Source of the DNA: Betaproteobacteria bacterium
GTDB taxonomy: Bacteria > Pseudomonadota > Gammaproteobacteria > Burkholderiales > SG8-41
Direction of reading: 5' to 3'
Assembly: GCA_029883965.1 (NCBI GenBank)
Contig: JAOUIN010000043.1
Location: 1-12,998 of the forward strand
Length of the DNA stretch: 12,998 bases
The notes beneath the pieces were generated by a model. It was not told the origin of the DNA, did no database searches, and was given only the letters and a program-made list of their open reading frames with translations. Positions 1-9,775 of the stretch are shown piece after piece (position 1 is the stretch's first letter; every line of letters starts with the position of its first letter). The translations under genes and the position numbers were made by a program.

Positions 1-3104
<3,104 letters not shown>

Positions 3105-3119
3105 TCTGCGCGGCGAGGT

Positions 3120-3126
3120 TTATACT
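3120..3126 (+). promoter_or_regulatory. Candidate -10 box for the secreted hydrolase gene
   Basis: TTATACT lies 37-44 bases before the ATG at 3164 and resembles the -10 boxes before prfC and serB in this window. No convincing -35 hexamer is seen 16-18 bases upstream. The gene has its own Shine-Dalgarno sequence AAGGA at 3154-3158. A transcript from mfd could also read through, since no terminator is visible between the genes. Confidence 0.35.
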
Positions 3127-3163
3127 GCTCACGAATTTTCTGACTTCGGACTGAAGGACCACC

Positions 3164-3973
3164 ATGCATACATTGTGTCGGGTTTTTCTAGCCTCTGTGT
3201 GCACCGCACTCGCTGCTGCACTGCCCCTCCCCGCATCCGCCCAGACCACCGCAGCGAACATCGGCATCGTCGTAATGCACGGCAAAGGCGGCAGCCCCAC
3301 CGGCCTTGTCAACACACTGGCCGAGGGACTGAAAAGCAAGGGATTGCAGGTCGCCAACATTGAAATGCCGTGGTCGGGCAAGCGTCAGTACGACGTGGGC
3401 GTGGCCGCAGCGGAAAAAGAAGTGGATGCCGCGCTGGCGGCGCTGCGCAGCGCCGGTGCCACCAGACTGTTCGTCGCCGGCCACAGCCAGGGCGCAGTGT
3501 TCGCACTGCACTACGCCACTGCGCACCCGCTCAACGGCCTGATCATCATTGCGCCCGGCGGCAATGTGGGCACGGCGTTCTACCAGCAGCATGTCGGCAC
3601 CGCAGTCGACCGCGCACGCGAGCTGGTGAAGTCCGGCAAGGGTGACGAACGCGGCGAGTTCGACGAATTTGAAGGCGGCAAGGGCACCACCACCGTGCGC
3701 ACGACGGCGGCCAGTTACTTCAGCTGGTTCGACCCCGTTGGTGCGATGAACCAGGAGAGGTCGTCTCGGGCGCTGCCGCCAACGCTGCCGGTGCTGCACG
3801 TGGCGCCGACGAGCGACTATCCGGCGCTGCTGCGGGCCAAGCAGGAGATGTACAATGCGCTGCCCGATCATCCCCAGAAGCGCCTGTACGAACCCGGCGC
3901 CAATCATCGTACCGCACCTGCGGCGTCGGTCGATGAAATCGTGCGCTGGACGACAGAGGTTGCGACGCGCTGA
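3164..3973 (+). CDS. Secreted alpha/beta-hydrolase family protein
   Basis: The protein has 269 residues. Residues 1-27 are a Sec signal peptide (hydrophobic core, cleavage likely after ASA at 26), so the enzyme should act in the periplasm or outside. The mature part has an alpha/beta-hydrolase layout: a strand and oxyanion-type loop at HGKGG (39-43), the nucleophile elbow GHSQG with Ser108, a candidate acid Asp218 (in PTSDY) and a candidate His248 (in GANHR). A charged linker rich in Glu and Gly spans about 155-175. The family includes esterases, lipases and peptidases; the substrate cannot be read from the sequence. The ATG at 3164 is chosen because AAGGA lies five bases before it and it gives a full signal peptide. 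It converges on prfC, with only six bases between the stop codons. Confidence 0.82.
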   Translation: MHTLCRVFLASVCTALAAALPLPASAQTTAANIGIVVMHGKGGSPTGLVNTLAEGLKSKGLQVANIEMPWSGKRQYDVGVAAAEKEVDAALAALRSAGATRLFVAGHSQGAVFALHYATAHPLNGLIIIAPGGNVGTAFYQQHVGTAVDRARELVKSGKGDERGEFDEFEGGKGTTTVRTTAASYFSWFDPVGAMNQERSSRALPPTLPVLHVAPTSDYPALLRAKQEMYNALPDHPQKRLYEPGANHRTAPAASVDEIVRWTTEVATR

Positions 3974-3979
3974 GTCCGT

Positions 3980-5590
<1,611 letters not shown>

Positions 5591-5643
5591 CGGATACCCT
5601 GTGGGACGCGTGCCGCAGCAGCGGTGCGCGCATTAGGGTGCGC

Positions 5644-5690
5644 ATTATAATCGATTATTTATATCAATAAAATCAATAACATAGATCAAA
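5644..5690. promoter_or_regulatory. AT-rich divergent promoter region with palindrome and repeats
   Basis: This is the most AT-rich stretch between prfC (-) and the small gene at 5730 (+). It holds a -10 TATAAT on the minus strand (plus bases 5644-5649) serving prfC, with a loose -35 TTTATT 16 bases upstream. An overlapping TATAAT reads on the plus strand (5646-5651), but with no -35. A perfect 12-bp palindrome ATAATCGATTAT (5647-5658) covers both -10 boxes. Next to it is a direct repeat of ATCAATAA (5663-5670 and 5672-5679), plus a third ATCAA at 5685-5689. This arrangement could be an operator; no regulator can be assigned. Confidence 0.5.
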
Positions 5691-5729
5691 ACAGCAGAGA
5701 CGAACAGACCGGGACGCGACAATGCTGGC

Positions 5730-6005
5730 ATGACCGCATTAGCCACGCGCTCAGTCGCTGACATCGACGGGTTTGTCGGCCCGCTCAAGGCCGCCTGTGC
5801 AGACGAGAAAATAAACGCCACGCTTCAGCGCCTGCTTGCAATGCCAGATGCCCGGCGCCAGGGCCTGGTCCACGCCTGGATCACCGATCTGCTGATCGAA
5901 GGCGCACCGCGCGAATTCACCCAGGCCGTCGCCTGCCTTCTGGATGACGCCATCGCCGAGCGGGCGTATGAAGCAATTTACCAGTGTCGCCGGGACACCA
6001 ACTGA
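5730..6005 (+). CDS. Small protein of unknown function
   Basis: I do not recognise this 91-residue protein. It has no signal peptide, membrane segment, zinc motif or catalytic signature. It reads as mostly helical, with alternating hydrophobic and charged residues and an acidic C-terminal third (ACLLDDAIAERAYEAIY, about 68-84). The reading frame has a GC-rich third codon position like its neighbours, which argues for real coding. The start is uncertain: no good Shine-Dalgarno precedes the ATG at 5730, and an ATG at 5722 is out of frame. It is transcribed away from prfC out of the AT-rich region at 5644-5690. A 7-bp hairpin begins at its stop codon, so it is probably a single-gene transcript. 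Confidence 0.6.
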   Translation: MTALATRSVADIDGFVGPLKAACADEKINATLQRLLAMPDARRQGLVHAWITDLLIEGAPREFTQAVACLLDDAIAERAYEAIYQCRRDTN

Positions 6006-6022
6006 GGCTGACGCGCAGCCTC
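6004..6022 (+). terminator. Stem-loop at the stop codon of the 5730 gene
   Basis: GAGGCTG (6004-6010) pairs perfectly with CAGCCTC (6016-6022) across a five-base loop. The stem overlaps the stop codon. No T tract follows, only CTAACTAACT, so this is not a classical intrinsic terminator. It may still slow polymerase or protect the 3' end. Confidence 0.4.
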
Positions 6023-6143
6023 CTAACTAACTGCCGCAATAAGTAGCGCGAGCTGTACCACCGTCAGTCAGGAAATTCCGCCTTTCATGCCAGGATCTGT
6101 TTTCCCACGGTCACTCATGCGGCCCTGCTACGCAGAGACCCCA

Positions 6144-6149
6144 TATAAT
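6144..6149 (+). promoter_or_regulatory. Candidate -10 box for the PagP-like gene
   Basis: TATAAT lies 50-55 bases before the ATG at 6199. No matching -35 hexamer is seen 16-18 bases upstream, so the call rests on the -10 and its position alone. The rest of the 6023-6198 gap shows no further gene or repeat. Confidence 0.35.
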
Positions 6150-6198
6150 ACCGCCCTTCCCTAAAGCCCTTCCTGCATCTTACTGACTCCGGCACACA

Positions 6199-6678
6199 AT
6201 GCGTTATCACCTTATCTGCTGTTTTCTCGCTCTGATCGGGCTTTTTGCCCAATCAGCACCGGCTCTTGCGCAGGATGAAGCCCGCTGGATGCTGCAAACC
6301 AGCCTGTACACCCACCATTTCAGTCCGGACCCCACACACAGCGACCATCAGAACCTGATCGGCCTGGAGTACCAGCGGCCCGATCGCTGGCTGGCGGGCG
6401 CCGCTTTCTTCAAAAACTCCTTTAACCAGGACTCGCAATATCTTTATGTCGGCAAGCTGTGGCGGCCATTCGAATCGGTACAACTGGTGCATACCAAGCT
6501 CACCGGAGGCCTGCTCCTCGGCTACAAGGAACCGTATGAAAACAAGATTCCGGTGAATAGCAACGGAGTCGGGCTGGGGATAGTTCCATCGATTGGTTTA
6601 TCAGGCAAACACCTCAGCGGCGAAGTCGCGATTTTAGGCACGGCCGCAGCAATGTTGACTGTGGGCGTTCTTTTTTAA
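6199..6678 (+). CDS. PagP-like small outer-membrane beta-barrel protein
   Basis: The protein has 159 residues with a signal peptide (1-24, cleavage after ALA). The mature part of about 135 residues resembles PagP, the outer-membrane lipid A palmitoyltransferase. FFKNSFN (70-76) followed by GKLWRP (85-90) matches the PagP order FKDSxN ... TWRP; YTHHF (37-41) sits where PagP has its WHARF histidine block; and IPVN...IVPSIGLS (117-135) matches the IPLP...LPLASVGY stretch. The chain ends in Phe, as outer-membrane barrels usually do. The PagP catalytic Asp-Ser pair reads Asn73-Ser74 here, so palmitoyl transfer is not certain. I recall close relatives in Betaproteobacteria carrying a doubtful 'sn-glycerol-3-phosphate transporter' label; nothing here supports transport. 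No clear Shine-Dalgarno precedes the ATG. Confidence 0.65.
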   Translation: MRYHLICCFLALIGLFAQSAPALAQDEARWMLQTSLYTHHFSPDPTHSDHQNLIGLEYQRPDRWLAGAAFFKNSFNQDSQYLYVGKLWRPFESVQLVHTKLTGGLLLGYKEPYENKIPVNSNGVGLGIVPSIGLSGKHLSGEVAILGTAAAMLTVGVLF

Positions 6679-6759
6679 CGAAGATCTACCGTAGCCCGGG
6701 CGCCATGCCCGAGCTGATCCAGCGCCTGCCCGGCGACCTTAGTTAGTATTGAGCCTCAG

Positions 6760-7029
6760 TCAGCATTGCAGGTGATACGTCGCAAACTGCCGCGAAAAAG
6801 AATTGAAGGTCATGTTGTAGAGCACGATCTTGCGTGCGAGCCCGGCCACAAACGCCGGCGCGCCTACCGCTTGATGCGCCCCCCTTGTGAATTGGCTTCG
6901 ATGAAGCGCTGCAGTTCGCTCTCGTTGCCAAAGTTGGCCCGGCGCACGGCGACATAGCGCGCTGACGCCTTGCGCTCTTCGCAAGCGCATTCGTGCATCA
7001 GCCAGACCGGCATGATGGAGCAATGCTGA
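6760..7029. repeat. 10-bp perfect inverted repeat bracketing the prfC remnant
   Basis: TCAGCATTGC (6760-6769) is the exact reverse complement of GCAATGCTGA (7020-7029). The two arms enclose 250 bases that include the whole recognisable prfC fragment. No target-site duplication is visible just outside the arms, and no transposase lies inside. It could be the termini of a small non-autonomous element or a coincidence: a 10-bp match somewhere in a few hundred bases is expected by chance a few percent of the time. Confidence 0.45.
6826..7001 (-). pseudogene. Remnant of the 3' part of a prfC (RF3) gene
   Basis: On the minus strand this reads LMHECACEERKASARYVA, then NESELQRFIEAN, then a frame change, then HQAVGAPAFVA. 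It aligns with RF3 encoded at 3980-5590: LKHEYGCEARMAPARYVA, NERELQRFIDAN, HDAVGAPAFLA. By hand about 35 of 59 residues match, and runs such as GAACTGCAGCGCTTCATCGA are identical in DNA. One base is missing relative to prfC near a run of six C (plus 6879-6884); without correction the first frame stops at TAG (6864-6866). The G domain and most of the C-terminal domain are absent and no start is present, so it cannot make RF3. After about 6826 the second frame runs on to a stop at 6760 without clear similarity. It lies in the 416-base gap 6679-7094, where I see no other gene. Confidence 0.85.
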
Positions 7030-7049
7030 TGTAAGATTCAATCTCCGCA

Positions 7050-7063
7050 GAAACCCCGGTTTC
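7050..7063. promoter_or_regulatory. Operator-like inverted repeat upstream of the AraC-family gene
   Basis: GAAACC (7050-7055) and GGTTTC (7058-7063) are perfect inverted repeats separated by two bases, ending 31 bases before the ATG at 7095. The two-base spacer is too short for a stable RNA loop, so a protein-binding site is more likely. Autoregulation by the downstream regulator is an inference. Confidence 0.35.
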
Positions 7064-7094
7064 TCGACGTAATAAACGCAGCGCCGGAACACGC

Positions 7095-8105
7095 ATGGCT
7101 CACACCGGACTCCGATCAATCGCACATATTTTCAAGAGCCTGCTTGAAATCAACGGGCTCGACGCGGCACGCCTACTGAAGGACGCCGGCCTTGAAGCCA
7201 ATACGTCCGACGATCCCAATGCCCGCTCCCCGATCAAGGCCGCCGATGCACTGCTGATACGTGCAGCGTCGCTGATTCCGGATGAGGCCTGGGGGCTTAA
7301 GGCCGCACGCTGCTGGCATCCCGGAAACCTCGGCGTTCTCGGACACGCGTGGCTGGCCAGCGATACACTGAAGGCAGGCCTGACGCGGATGGCACGCTAC
7401 TGGCACATCGTCGGCAGCCGGGCAGAAGCCAGCGTCGATGAAACGAATGAAGGGTGCCGGTTCACCTACCATCTCGAGACCGATGAGCCGGTACTTGCAG
7501 CCTTGCTGCCGGATATCGCCCTGTCAGTCACGCTGAGCATGTGCCGGACCAATGCAGGCGACACCCTGCGCCCGGTGCAGGTGACATTGCGGCGCGCACG
7601 ACCGGCCGATGCCGGGCCCTGGGAAAGTTTTTATGGCTGCAAAGTACAGTTCGGCGCGAAGGACAGCAGCTTCACGCTCGCCAAATCCGATGCTGACCGG
7701 CCGCTGCCGACCGCCAACCGGCCGCTGGCCGGCGTTTTTGACAGCCTGCTTACTGAGCAACTGGCAAAACTGTCAAAGTCGGATGTGGTTTCCCGCTGCA
7801 AGGCGGAATTCCTGCAACAGCTGGCCTCCGGTGAGTCCAATGCCGACGACATCGCGCAGCGCCTGCACATGAGTCCCCGGTCCCTGCAGCGCAAGCTGGC
7901 GGAAGTGGAAACCACCTACAAGCAGCTTGTCGACGAAACCCGGCGCGACCTGGCACTGGGCTACATCGCAGATCGCACCAAATCCATCACCGACATTACG
8001 TTCCTGCTCGGCTTCTCCGGGCAAAGCGCGTTTACCCGTGCATTCAAGCGCTGGACGGGCTTGAGTCCCACCGACTACCGGGATCGCCACTCCGCGACCG
8101 CGTAG
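7095..8105 (+). CDS. AraC-family transcriptional regulator (OruR/ArgR-like type)
   Basis: The protein has 336 residues. Residues about 20-205 fit the 'arabinose-binding domain of AraC-type regulators' found in the OruR-like branch, including the WGLKAARCWHPGNLGVLGHAW block (66-86) and the segment ending QFGAKDSSFTLAKSDADRPL (185-204). Residues about 245-330 are the paired helix-turn-helix domain: first helix pair ADDIAQRLHMSPRSLQRKL (250-268), second with the family signature ITDITFLLGFSGQSAFTRAF (298-317) and WTGLSPTDYR (320-329). It is therefore a cytosolic DNA-binding regulator; the ligand and targets cannot be read. The start has only a weak Shine-Dalgarno (GGAA at 7087-7090). Possible targets are the genes beside it. 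An operator-like palindrome sits at 7050-7063 and a hairpin follows the stop. Confidence 0.93.
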   Translation: MAHTGLRSIAHIFKSLLEINGLDAARLLKDAGLEANTSDDPNARSPIKAADALLIRAASLIPDEAWGLKAARCWHPGNLGVLGHAWLASDTLKAGLTRMARYWHIVGSRAEASVDETNEGCRFTYHLETDEPVLAALLPDIALSVTLSMCRTNAGDTLRPVQVTLRRARPADAGPWESFYGCKVQFGAKDSSFTLAKSDADRPLPTANRPLAGVFDSLLTEQLAKLSKSDVVSRCKAEFLQQLASGESNADDIAQRLHMSPRSLQRKLAEVETTYKQLVDETRRDLALGYIADRTKSITDITFLLGFSGQSAFTRAFKRWTGLSPTDYRDRHSATA

Positions 8106-8115
8106 TCCGGTTTCC

Positions 8116-8133
8116 ACGGGGCATTTGCCCCGT
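8116..8133 (+). terminator. Stem-loop after the AraC-family gene
   Basis: ACGGGGC (8116-8122) pairs perfectly with GCCCCGT (8127-8133) across a four-base loop ATTT, ten bases after the stop codon. The stem is GC-rich and should be stable, but no T tract follows, so it is a terminator-like hairpin rather than a textbook intrinsic terminator. The remaining bases to 8272 show no gene. Confidence 0.5.
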
Positions 8134-8272
8134 ACCTGCAGCAACCCCTTAGGCAAAGTTGGCACGTTCGGCACAACGCTTGGCGCGTGCGGGCAAGCCA
8201 CGGCTCCCTTAAGCGGCGATCCTGTGTCTGTCGCAACCACGGCGCAAACGCACCAGAACAGACAGGACAAAC

Positions 8273-8512
8273 ATGAAACGCTACCACCTGCTGGATAAAA
8301 GACAGCAATCGATCAATGGCAAGCCCGAGGGCGGATGGCTGAGATTGCCACCGGCGCCTGCGTTATGGGTCAAGCATCGCGAGACCGCAAAAACATTTAG
8401 CGCTGAAGAGATCGAAGCGCTGAAAAAAGAATGGCCGTACCTCGAAGGCTGCGAAGCCGTTCCAACAGACCAGGACAATCGCAATGAAATACCAACTTCT
8501 AAAACAAAGTAA
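8273..8512 (+). CDS. Small unknown protein, first gene of a three-gene cassette
   Basis: This 79-residue protein is not recognised. It is basic at the N-terminus and hydrophilic overall, with no signal peptide or membrane segment. A compact core HRETAKTFSAEEIEALKKEW (35-54), followed by PYLEGCE, looks like a helix entering a turn; the tail (about 63-79) is polar and probably disordered. The ATG at 8273 is preceded by AGGA at 8264-8267 at normal spacing. The next gene starts inside it (8484) in another frame, which suggests translational coupling. I infer that it belongs with the two following genes. No promoter is evident in 8134-8272. Confidence 0.6.
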   Translation: MKRYHLLDKRQQSINGKPEGGWLRLPPAPALWVKHRETAKTFSAEEIEALKKEWPYLEGCEAVPTDQDNRNEIPTSKTK

Positions 8513-8729
8513 CTGCGATTCGATGGAAGTACTGGAACTGCATGTTCTGGCCAGGGCTTACCACTCCGCATGGTGCCGCATCCATGGCAGCGAGCCCAGA
8601 CACCAGCACGCCCTGCCCAGTCTCGATCTGCTCATTGATTTTTCATCAGATGTTTCTGTGCATCAGCATTCACCTTCAGAAAAATCGCCCGGTGCGGATG
8701 ACCCGAAATCCAAGCCACGGGGTCTGTAA
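8484..8729 (+). CDS. Small unknown protein, second gene of the cassette
   Basis: This 81-residue protein is not recognised. It overlaps the preceding gene by 29 bases in a different frame and has its own AGGA at 8472-8475, eight bases before the ATG, a typical coupled arrangement. The N-terminal half has a possible helix (MEVLELHVLARAYHSAW, 14-30) and a second block around LPSLDLLIDFS (44-54). The rest (55-81) is rich in Ser, Pro and charged residues and probably disordered. A competing frame, open from 8542 into the third gene, reads as low-quality sequence here, so I prefer this frame. The stop is seven bases before the next ATG. Confidence 0.55.
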   Translation: MKYQLLKQSNCDSMEVLELHVLARAYHSAWCRIHGSEPRHQHALPSLDLLIDFSSDVSVHQHSPSEKSPGADDPKSKPRGL

Positions 8730-8736
8730 AAATCAG

Positions 8737-9438
8737 ATGAAACCATTAATCCCCAAAGCCCCCAACAGCTTCAAATCGAGTCTGGCCGATCTGTTCAAGC
8801 AGCATGCGCGGCATGTATTACCCGCCCCGGATCGTGTCAGGGTCTTTCACGAAATGCTGCGCGAATACATATCAACTCCGGACCCCGTTTTTCTCATTCG
8901 GAAGGTTTCCAAAATGAGACGCGGTGAGACCATCCGCTCGGCGAGCGGCCTTCGTCTACGCGCTTCAGACAATGCACCGGCCTGGTGGCTGCATTACCAA
9001 CTGTACGCGACCCCTTTCTCCAATCCGGAGAACCGCGACAAATTCATAGATTCAATACCAACCCATATGTTCGAGGTCAGTCTGTCAGAGCATATTAATA
9101 AAGCCGGGTGGCACGTAGCGCATATCTATTATGCAAAAGATGGCAACACGGATTATCAGGAATGGAATCACCGGGAACTGGCATGGCGCATGGTTCGCAA
9201 CATTCATCCATGTAATTATTTTTATATCCCAAAAACCAACTGGCAGCGCTACGGAGGCCATCCCGATGTTTTGAGCTATTTCCAGCAGAAATACGCTGAG
9301 ATTTATCGGGACGTGTGGGTCGAATTCCTGGATATGGCCAATGCCTCCGGGCTGGAATCGAGGCCCGGGGCGGAAACATTCACTTATGCAATACCGCTAA
9401 AAGCCACGCAAATCCTCAACGGCAATGTATCAAAGTGA
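8737..9438 (+). CDS. Unknown low-GC protein, third gene of the cassette
   Basis: I take the ATG at 8737, just after the preceding stop, giving 233 residues; the frame is open from 8542, but that extension overlaps the second gene and looks non-coding. The function is unknown. The protein is soluble, without signal peptide, and rich in aromatic residues. The central part (about 120-175) has a striking set of polar residues: GWHVAHIYYAKDGN, then EWNHRELAWR, then RNIHPCNYFYIPK, then RYGGH. The His/Asp/Asn/Lys spacing loosely recalls HNH-type metal sites, but no standard HNH consensus is met, so a nuclease role is only a guess. GC is about 42-48% in two 60-base lines counted, against 70% in an mfd line, and rare codons are common, which suggests horizontal acquisition. 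Its stop overlaps the convergent CDGSH gene by nine bases. Confidence 0.75.
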   Translation: MKPLIPKAPNSFKSSLADLFKQHARHVLPAPDRVRVFHEMLREYISTPDPVFLIRKVSKMRRGETIRSASGLRLRASDNAPAWWLHYQLYATPFSNPENRDKFIDSIPTHMFEVSLSEHINKAGWHVAHIYYAKDGNTDYQEWNHRELAWRMVRNIHPCNYFYIPKTNWQRYGGHPDVLSYFQQKYAEIYRDVWVEFLDMANASGLESRPGAETFTYAIPLKATQILNGNVSK

Positions 9439-9666
9439 CTTGTGCGTGCCATCACAAAACGGTGGATTTTTCGTGCGCTTGCAGCCGCACAGCCATTTCT
9501 TCTCGGCTTCGGTCACCGTGAACTTCACCGGCACGAACGCCGTAGTCTTGTGTGATCCGTCGCAAAACGGCTGCTTTTTCGACTGGCCGCAGGCACACCA
9601 CCAGTAATCGCCCGGCGTCAGTTCCAGCGCATAGGGTCCCTTCTGGGCGCAAACGGGTTCGGCCAT
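9430..9666 (-). CDS. CDGSH-type iron-sulfur protein with two CDGSH motifs
   Basis: This 78-residue protein carries two complete CDGSH motifs (C-x-C-x2-S/T-x3-P-x-C-D-G-S/T-H): CACGQSKKQPFCDGSH (about 24-39) and CGCKRTKNPPFCDGTH (about 60-75). Each should bind one [2Fe-2S] cluster with three Cys and one His ligands, as in mitoNEET relatives; the tandem form resembles the CISD3-like bacterial group. No signal peptide is present, so it is cytosolic. Roles reported for the family are redox sensing or Fe-S/electron transfer; the partner here is unknown. The start is secure: AAGGAGGAT lies at 9671-9679, six bases from the ATG for its core. The stop overlaps the convergent upstream gene by nine bases. 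The two halves are also a DNA repeat with a 108-bp period. Confidence 0.95.
   Translation of the reverse strand: MAEPVCAQKGPYALELTPGDYWWCACGQSKKQPFCDGSHKTTAFVPVKFTVTEAEKKWLCGCKRTKNPPFCDGTHKSL
9449..9604 (-). repeat. Internal tandem duplication within the CDGSH gene
   Basis: Two stretches 108 bases apart share similar DNA, including CAAAACGG at 9455-9462 and again at 9563-9570, with similar flanks (about 9449-9496 and 9557-9604). The period equals 36 codons and places the two CDGSH motifs in register, so the two-cluster protein probably arose by duplication of one motif unit. Confidence 0.7.
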
Positions 9667-9775
9667 GGCGATCCTCCTTGCGTAATCTGTACGTCGCCAG
9701 CATCCGCGCCCCGGCGTGGCACGTCAAGTGGACGCAGGTATGATTCCCGTATTACTACCGCGCGGAGTGGCCGCC

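Noticed and set aside
3188..3907. 239-codon frame antisense to the secreted hydrolase
   Set aside because: Shadow of a gene with signal peptide and nucleophile elbow on the plus strand; Arg/His-rich translation without motifs.
6696..6712. CGGGC/GCCCG stem-loop after the PagP-like gene as terminator
   Set aside because: Only five base pairs and no T tract; too common in GC-rich DNA to call.
8159..8174. Sigma-54-like promoter starting TTGGCACG before the cassette
   Set aside because: The -24 part fits, but there is no TTGC at the right distance: GC falls one base too early and the T residues are missing.
8542..8736. N-terminal extension of the third cassette protein
   Set aside because: The extension overlaps the preceding small gene in another frame, lacks a ribosome site and reads like non-coding sequence.
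9716..9775. Longer start for the second secreted hydrolase
   Set aside because: It would place about 20 residues before a good signal peptide, while the ATG at 9776 has GGAG at proper spacing.
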